Shown here piece after piece: positions 57,615-64,000 of a DNA stretch of 64,000 bases. The stretch covers positions 45,713 through 109,712 of the forward strand of contig SJRY01000284.1 of NCBI GenBank assembly GCA_011319805.1. The letters run 5' to 3'. The position numbers were made by a program, and so were the translations under genes. This DNA is from Macrocybe gigantea (lineage: Eukaryota > Basidiomycota > Agaricomycetes > Agaricales > Callistosporiaceae). Each line of letters opens with the position of its first letter. Position 1 is the stretch's first letter. The notes under the pieces are model-generated. The model saw only the letters and a list, made by a program, of their open reading frames with translations. It did not search any database and was not told the DNA's origin.

Positions 57615-58566
57615 TCAAAGGAGCTCCACGAGACCCTTCATGAGCGCCCTGTAGAACATGTCGACGGCCAGGCGGTGGCTTGGTACGCCTTGGAAACAAG
57701 CGCGACTGACCCCGGTCACAAGGTCATTGGTCTCAGCCCTATTTTGTCATTCAGTCTATGGAAGCTCGCCCTAGGATGCTTCTCACCAGGTACCAAACAC
57801 GCCAACCTGGCGTCCCTTCGTCACTAGGTACCAGCGACCATCTGCGAGGTAAACGGCTATCATAAATATCGAATGCCGGTTACCAGCAAGTGGTTCTTAC
57901 CATGATCAGCGCCAGTGGCATTCCCGAAGTGAACCTTTCCACTGGCAAGAATGTCGGCAATGGCACCCATGCCAACAGGGTCGTTCTCCTCGAAAGCGAA
58001 CTCCAGGGCACCGTCGGGGGAGTTGGAGTTAGGGGGAACAGGACCAGGGACCTGGTTGGAGGCAGGCTTGCCACCTGGAGTGAGTACGGCGGCGGGAGTC
58101 TGCTTGGCAGTCAGCGCGGCTGCAGGTGCATGCTTGGGAGTGGACAGCGAACTCGCCACAGTCACACTGGGGCCAAGGGGGGATGCATCCACAGGGGGTT
58201 TGGCACTGCCAGGGACTTGTTTTTCGGCAGTATCAACCGCACGGCACCGGGAACAGGACACTGGGATGACAAACCAGTTAATAAGGATGTATGCGAAGGG
58301 GCAAAACAGAACATACCTGACTGATCTTTGGTCGGGGTAGCCGGGACTATGAAGCACCAAAAACGTTAGTAAGGATACTGGGAGCAGCGCGCGTTGGGCC
58401 GATGAGGACTTACCAGCCTGTTTTTCTGCCGCAACTGTGAAGCGCAACAGTTAAGAACGTGAGAGACAAAAAAAAAAAGAAATATACTTACTGTCCAGGA
58501 GGGCGGAGAGCAACTCGCGCACGGTCAAGGAGGAGATGTTGGAGTCCAAGATAGACTCAGTCAAGC
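57615..58566 (-). CDS. 3' part of a gene with RNase H1 N-terminal/viroplasmin-like domain, cut by the gypsy element
   Basis: The last exons encode a WYLVTKGRQVGVFGTW segment that joins, through a GTGAGA..AAATAG intron, to AETNDLVTGVSRACFQG and ends VDMFYRALMKGLVELL at 57615-57617. This is the fold of the RNase H1 hybrid-binding domain (also called viroplasmin or Cauli_VI). Upstream is a Pro/Ala/Thr-rich spacer (KHAPAAALTAKQTPAAVLTPGG) and EFAFEENDPVGMGAIADIL. Two phase-1 micro-exons precede it: 30 nt (58317-58346) and 21 nt (58414-58434). The first exon seen (SILDSNISSLTVRELLSALLD) begins exactly at the gypsy LTR, so the 5' end lies beyond the element, outside the window. Function unknown; such proteins may bind RNA-DNA hybrids. 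Confidence 0.65.
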
Positions 58567-58886
58567 TGTTAGGCTAGACGAATCTCAGAAGGACTCGGGC
58601 AGACTAAGTGCGAGAGTGGTCTTGAGATGATGGCAAAAGGAATATTAAGCCTAGCGCTACTGGTACATCTGGGAGTCCTTATATACATTACAGTACTCGA
58701 GCACGGACCATGGGCTGCGCAATGCTGTGGACTGCGGATGAGTAAGACTGGAAGGAGATGACTCAGGATGACTAGGGAAGTGGGATGACTCGATGGCTGC
58801 GCGCTGCGCAGCATGATGGGGGAGATAAGGGATGTGGGAAAGATAAGATAAGAAAATGAATAGTCCTTTGGGCGGCGTCTGTAACA
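58567..58886 (-). repeat. Gypsy 3' LTR
   Basis: 320 bp; in the sense direction TGTTACAGACG to CTAGCCTAACA. It differs from the solo LTR at 23745-24064 at six positions, all transitions. A TATATAAGG box is present. Confidence 0.93.
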
Positions 58887-58900
58887 TCACCCTCTCTTTA
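58887..58900 (-). other. Gypsy polypurine tract
   Basis: Sense strand AAAGAGAGGGTGA lies immediately upstream of the 3' LTR and would prime plus-strand DNA synthesis. Confidence 0.85.
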
Positions 58901-59329
58901 GATTCGCGTCCTCGTGAAAAACCTTAGTCCAGCTGTCCCCACCCAGTATTGGTCTCCCAGGCGGTCGCGGCACGCGGGGCCCATGTATGAATGAGCTCTT
59001 CATTATAGGCGCGAATGTGGTGGAGTGTGGTGGCGAGGAGTTTAAGTCACCGGTTTTCTGTGCGAAGCATTTCCATTGCTTCGCGAAGCGCGATACGTTC
59101 AGCTGCAGTGGGGCCGGTCCCATCAGGGGTTCTCCCGGTCCAGAGGTGCGTGCGGACGGTCATAACATAGCGCATATATGCGCCGAGTGTGATGGCGAGG
59201 GGGTCCATGTAGTCGCTAGCATTGAGAATCCTTGCCAGATTCTCGAGGTCGCTTGGGCGGTTGGGGGTAGGTGCGCGGCTGCCCTCGCTGCTGTCGATGC
59301 TGATGGGGGCGTTGGTGGTCATGAAGTGC

Positions 59330-62300
59330 GATTTTTGGTCTTCTTCCCTCTTGTCGTGATCCTTTTATCCTGGTTCGCAGTCTTCTTTAGGAAGTGGTCT
59401 AGAGCTTGCTGCGCATTCCCCAGCTCCTTTCTTTGATCCATGTGTTCTCTTCGTGTCCGTATCCTTTCCATTTGACCAGGAATAGTGTCCCCCTCCCTTG
59501 TTTCTTCCTTTTTAGGATCTCTTCTATCTCGTACTCTTCTTCATCATTTATGATTTCAGGGGGTGGTGGTGATGGTCGCTCTTGTATCTTGAAACGGGGT
59601 CCTTTGTAAGGCGTGAGCAGTGTTTCATTGAACACGGGGTGTATCAGCTGCCATGATGCTGGGAGTTCCAGGCGATATGCCAGGCTCCTTTCTTTTCAAC
59701 CACCTTGAACGGTCCGTATCGGAGTGCCGATAACTTCTTTGATGGTCGATTGACTGTGATATTGGTGGCTTCTAGCCATACTCTATCTCCTTTCTTGTAT
59801 TCACGGGCAGGTTTTCGTCTCGCATCGTAATTGTCTTTGGCTCGTGTTTGTGCATATTGCAGCGCGGCATTTGCTTCCTTTCGTATTTGGCTCATTCTTT
59901 TGACGAAGTCTTTTGCTGGGGGTTATTCCCTTCTGTCGTCTGCGGCTCTCCCTTCCAGGGGTGCATTCCATAGTTGAGGTAGAATGGTGTCTCCTTGTTC
60001 CCTGGTGTGCTTTGTCATTGTATTGGTACTCTGCAATTGCTATCCATTCTGCCCAATCGTCCTGTAGGTTGTTTGTGAAGCTTCTGAGGAAGGCTTCCGT
60101 TTCTTGGTGGGATCGCTCCCCTGTCCATCTGTCTGTGGGTGATAGGCCGTTGATAGGTTTTGCTTTGTTCCGAGTAATTTTAGAAGTGCTGTCATGAATC
60201 GTGCTGCGAACTGGGGTCCTCGATCACTGATGATCTTTCGTGGAATTCCATGAAGCCGCCACACGTTGTCTCGGTATAGTCGTGCGAGACCTTCTGCTGT
60301 GAGTTCGGTCTTTGTGGGAACTAGGTGGATCATCTTGGTCAGGCGGTCTGTGACTGCGGCGATGGCGTTAAAGCCGTTCGAGTGGGTAGCGGTCCTATGA
60401 GATCTACTCCGATATCTTCCCATGGTTGTTGTGGGACTTCGTGCGGGTGCAGGGGTGTGTGTTTCTTTTGTCGGATGATTTTGTTTCGCTGACATGTTTC
60501 GCATCCATTGACATACTTCTTGATGTCTGTCAGCATTGATGGCCACCAATAGGTGCGGCTTATGAGCTCGTGCATGCGGTATTGCCCTGGGTGTCCTCCG
60601 ATGGGTGTGTCGTGGTGTTCAAACATGATGTTTTCCTTCAGTTTGTTGTCTGGAGGAACATAGATTTTCCCTCCTACATATACGATGTGGTCGTCTTCTG
60701 TGAACCAGTGTGGTTTTTCCTTCAGTCCTGTTGTTGATTGTCTCCCTTCGTGTGCATTGTCGAATTTGTTCTATCCTTGAGGATTCGATCATCGTGATTC
60801 CTCTTGTTTGTATTGTTTCATTATTTTCTGCTTCTTCTTTCCGTGGGTGTTCGTCCTCGAACATCATAAATTCGAAGTCTCGTTCATTATTCTCTTCCAG
60901 ATGTCGAATGAATGCTGCTTCTTTGATCATTTGTATGTCGTCCTTCTCTGCTAGGTTTTCTTCATATCCTGCCATTCGTGACAGGACATCCGCTTTTCCA
61001 TTCGCCTTTCCTGGTACGTGTCGTAGTTCGTAGTCGTATTCCTGTAATTTCAGGTACCAGCCAATCTGTCTCGAATTGAGTCGCTGCGGCTTCCGGAAGT
61101 ATGATAGGTTCTTGTGATCCGTCAATATTTCGAACTTCTCTCGAGCTTCGAGGAGGTATTGTCTCCATGTCTTTAGTGCGACCATTATCGCAAGAAGTTC
61201 CTTGTCGTAGATTTCGTAGTTTTGTTCCGCTGGGGTCATGCATCTCGAAATGAATGCGATCGGATGCCATAGTCCTTTCTGCTGTTGTGATAGTACCGCT
61301 CCAATGGCATATCCTGAGGCGTCCGTTTCGACTCGGAATTTTCCTTCTGTTTGTGGTAGTGCTAGAATGGGTGCTGAGGTTATATGTCGGATCAGTTCTT
61401 TGAAAGCGCCTGTTGCTTGTCTGTCCACTGGAATGCTTTGTTTCCAGTCAACTCCGTCAGGGGTTTAGCGACCTTTGCATATCCCTTGATGAATCGTCGG
61501 TAAAAGTTCGTGAATCCCAAGAACTTTTGTAGTTCTTTCTTCGTCTTTGGGGTTGGCCAGGATTGTACGGCTGTGATCTTTTCTGGTTCCATTTCTACCT
61601 TCCCTTCTCCTACGATGTATCCTAGTACTGGGACTTTCGATGATTCCCAGATGCATTTCGGTCCTTTGATGAATAGGTCGTTCTTGTTCAGTATTTCCAT
61701 GACTTCTATGGTGTTCTTTTGGAGTTCCTCTCGTGTTCGTCCGATGATTATGATGTCGTCCATATAGATTATGCACACTCTTCTTCGTATTTGGTCTTGG
61801 AAGAGGCTCGCCATCATTCGGCTAAAAGTGCCTGGTGCGTTGCACTGCCCAAAATACATGACTGTCGGTTCGAAGAGTCCTCTTGCTGTTAGGAAGGCTG
61901 CCTTCCATTCGTCCCCTTTCCGATGCGCACGTTATTGTACCCCCAGATAATATCGATCTTGCTAAAGTACTTTGCTCCTTGTAGTACGTCGAGGAGCTCG
62001 CTGATGCGTGGTAGTGGAAACTTGTCCTTGACCGTATATTTGTTTATTTCCCGGTAGTCTTGGATGAGTCACTTGCTTCCATCCTTCTTATTGTGAAAGA
62101 AGCAGGGTGCTGCGTAAGGTGATTTCGATGGGCGTATTTTTCCTGTTCGTAATCCTTCTTCGACGAAGGCATCTAGTTCCTCTAGCTCTTTCTGTGTCAT
62201 CGGGTAGACCTTGCTCGGTATCGTTTTGGGTGCATCCTTCGTTAAGTTTATTTCATGGTCCCATTCTTTGTGGTCTGGTAAGCGATCAAAGTTCTTCTCC

Positions 62301-62740
62301 TTGAAGAGGTGTTTGAATCTGATCAGATATGGGGGTATCTGGGTTCCTGTCTTGTCGCTGGCTGTGGTTTTCGCTGGTTCAGCCACCTTCTGTATCTTGA
62401 TCGTCTGGTGGTTTATTTTGCACGTTTTAGGGCATCTGTCGAAGACAACTTCTCCTGTCCTCCATTTGATTGTTGGGTTGTGGTAGACAAGCCAGTCATG
62501 TCCTAGTAGCATGTCGGTTTTTCCGATGTCAAGTACGATGGCTTCCATGTGCTCCTTGTGTCCTTTAATGTCGATGTGGACCTCCGCTACTCGGTCTGCT
62601 GTTTTCTGGCGTTGGGTGATCCGTCTGCATTTATGATGGGAATCTTCTTGATTCGTCGTGTCTTCAGTCCCTGTTTTTGCTACTATCGCAGTGTTGATGC
62701 AGGTCCTATCCGCTCCGCTATCGACTTCTGGTGTTATCAT
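59330..62740 (-). pseudogene. Gypsy pol: protease, RT, RNase H, integrase, chromodomain
   Basis: Protease has VDSGADRTCIN. RT begins near LDAFVEEGLRTGKIRPSKSP and has a TGA at 62069-62071 just before LIQDYREINKY; the palm has FGQCNAPGTFSRMM and the YMDD box in IIYMDDIIIIG. RNase H shows VETDASGYAIGAVL, YDKELLAIM and TDHKNL. Integrase has the zinc-binding HHDTPIGGHPG to CETCQRN, the catalytic Asp in VDLIGPL and the second in ISDRGPQFAARF; the DDE Glu lies in the segment with shifted frames. A chromodomain (YEIEEILKR, LFLVKWKGYGHEENTWI) closes the protein. Frame breaks occur at about 61913, 61416, 60384, 60118, 59680 and 59426, each cured by one base. Whether these are real or technical decides if this is a pseudogene. 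Confidence 0.85.
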
Positions 62741-62959
62741 TGTGATTCCTTTTCGCGTTCGTATTCTTGCTGGTACTGCGAGTTCTTTCCTCTTTGGTGG
62801 TTTGTCCCCTTGGATGGTTTTCCTTGGTGCTTCAGATCGCTTGGCAGGAATGGTGTATTTCAGAGTATGGGATGATCTACATCCGGTATCGAAGCGAGTC
62901 TGTTTCAGTTGTATGGGTCGCGATTTAGCACCTCCTAGTCGGACCCTTCGGCAAAACCC

Positions 62960-64000
62960 TCTTTGTCAGAGCTTTCTTCATCCTTGTCTTCTTCGTCCTC
63001 TCTTCTTCTTCTTTCACTTCTCTGACCCGGGATTTTCCTTTCTTCTTCTTCTTGCAGTTTCGTGCATAGTGTCCCTTTAAGCCACATTGAAACATGTGAC
63101 ATTTGCTGCTCCTTTTCGTGGTTCCGGGCAGTTTCGTGAGATGTGTCCTGGTTTATTGCAGTTGAAGCAGTTGTTGCTTCGTACTTTGTCGACTTCCATG
63201 GCCTGTCCTGCTCCTCGGCTTGGATTTCCGGCCTTGCGCTGATTGCTTGTGAATTCTCCTCTCATCACATTTCTGTGTTCATCGATGTTTCGTCCAATCG
63301 CTCGAACTGTCTTGATATATTCATCTCCATCTGTTGGAAGTGTGGAGATCGAGTGTACGGCTTCTGCTGTCCTTCGGTTTAAGCTCTTCTCGAGTAGGAA
63401 ACGAGGGGCTGTTCCTGTCATTCCTGCTTTCCCTGCGAGGTCTACGAATTCATCCAGAAATTCGTCGATGGGTCGGTTTCCCTGTCTGATATTGAATAGT
63501 TTGCTTCCTGCTTGTGATGGCGACATGACATTGCTGAATCGTGTCTCTATCTCGGTTATGAAGTCGGCCCATGTGCTTTGGTTGGTAGTGGTGTCGATCT
63601 TCTTTGATGCCCAGTGGGCTCCGGGTCCGTCGGTCATTCTAGACAGGACCGCTCCAATCTTCTGTGTATCCGTGAGGTCCCATGTGCGGTTATGTAGAGT
63701 TTCATCTTCCTCCACCAAATATCGAAGGACGTTCGATCTCCTGTAAAGGATTTCGGGTCGGCGATGATTCCCTTGTATTCTGTCGTCATCCTTTGGGGGT
63801 TTTCTTCGTCGTTCTCTTGGTCTTGGTCTTCCTGTTCCTGGATCTGTTGTTCTTGGGTCTGCTGTGCTTGTACTTGGGCTTGCTGTTCTTGGAGCTGTTT
63901 CTGTCTTCGCTCCTCTCTCTGTTCTTTCCAGTAGTCTAGGTCGACTCCTGCGATTCTACAAGCTTGTTCAAAATCGGCCCACTCTGCGGCGGTCGGTCCG
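62960..64000 (-). CDS. Gypsy gag with zinc knuckles (5' end outside window)
   Basis: The N-terminal part seen has an acidic, Gln-rich stretch (63770-63930), followed by YKGIIADPKSFTGDRTSFDIWWRKMKLY, a typical retrotransposon gag entry. The frame then shifts near 63686-63690 into DLTDTQKIGAVLSRMTDGPG. The capsid-like region has LFNIRQGNRPIDEFLDEF. The first zinc knuckle is CFNCNKPGHISRNC; a second, CGLKGHYARNC, appears only after a one-base shift at the T-run 63113-63116 (A-run in the sense strand). Basic Lys-rich sequence follows the second knuckle. Confidence 0.82.

Larger units (their letters stand above)
58567..64000 (-). mobile_element. Ty3/gypsy chromovirus retrotransposon, 5' end outside window
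   Basis: The element reads right to left. In its own direction it has gag with two zinc knuckles, protease, RT, RNase H, integrase and a chromodomain, then a polypurine tract and the 3' LTR (58567-58886). This order and the chromodomain make it a chromovirus. The base after the LTR starts CAAGC (58562-58566 on plus), the expected near target duplication. Nine single-base frame breaks and one in-frame TGA (62069-62071) were found in the coding part; most of the breaks lie in homopolymer runs. Confidence 0.93.

Overview
The window is nuclear DNA of a filamentous basidiomycete, most likely an Agaricomycete. The evidence is dense short GT..AG introns (about 45-70 nt), a KDZ transposase with a CxC2 cysteine cluster, CHAT proteins, DUF6534-like seven-helix proteins, clustered cytochrome P450s, and DIRS, Copia and chromodomain Ty3/gypsy retroelements. 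Some product names rest on motifs read by eye; no database search was possible.

Layout, left: the 3' half of a CHAT protein (1-1712, +) converges on a cullin-4-like gene (1951-4987, -). An intergenic stretch follows, then a G-alpha gene (8075-10277, -). A decayed P450 remnant (about 12.6-13.0 kb) lies just upstream of an intact P450 (13360-15564, +). Next is a Rim2-type mitochondrial carrier that looks broken (15843-16930, -).

Centre: a DIRS-type tyrosine-recombinase retrotransposon (about 19.2-23.6 kb) abuts a P450 segment (about 23.6-32.2 kb). That segment is a paralogue of the intact P450 block at about 47.35-50.12 kb. The 24-32 kb copy has been hit twice: a solo gypsy LTR (23745-24064) upstream and a complete Copia element (25215-30711) inside the gene. 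The 47-50 kb copy preserves both pre-insertion sites. Between the copies lie a PH-CRIB-PH-CRIB protein without a kinase (33564-34894), a secreted double-psi beta-barrel protein with a long basic tail (36903-38015), two convergent DUF6534-like membrane proteins (39.1-41.7 kb), an alpha-keto-acid dehydrogenase E2 gene (42560-44523, -) and tandem APH-family kinases (44911-47026).

Right: a higher-order ATGCAT-rich satellite (about 50.7-51.5 kb), a degraded KDZ/CxC2 transposon with a divergent small basic ORF (51.7-56.4 kb), the 3' part of a gene with an RNase H1 N-terminal (viroplasmin-like) domain (57615-58566), and a gypsy chromovirus (58567 to beyond 64000, -) inserted into that gene.

Two cross-cutting patterns stand out. 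Almost every frame break seen (about 18, in CHAT, Rim2, E2, DIRS, Copia and gypsy) is a single missing base that is explained by shortening of a run by one. This points to homopolymer under-calling as much as to gene death. Separately, the two Copia LTRs differ almost only at CpG sites, all mutated in the 5' LTR.
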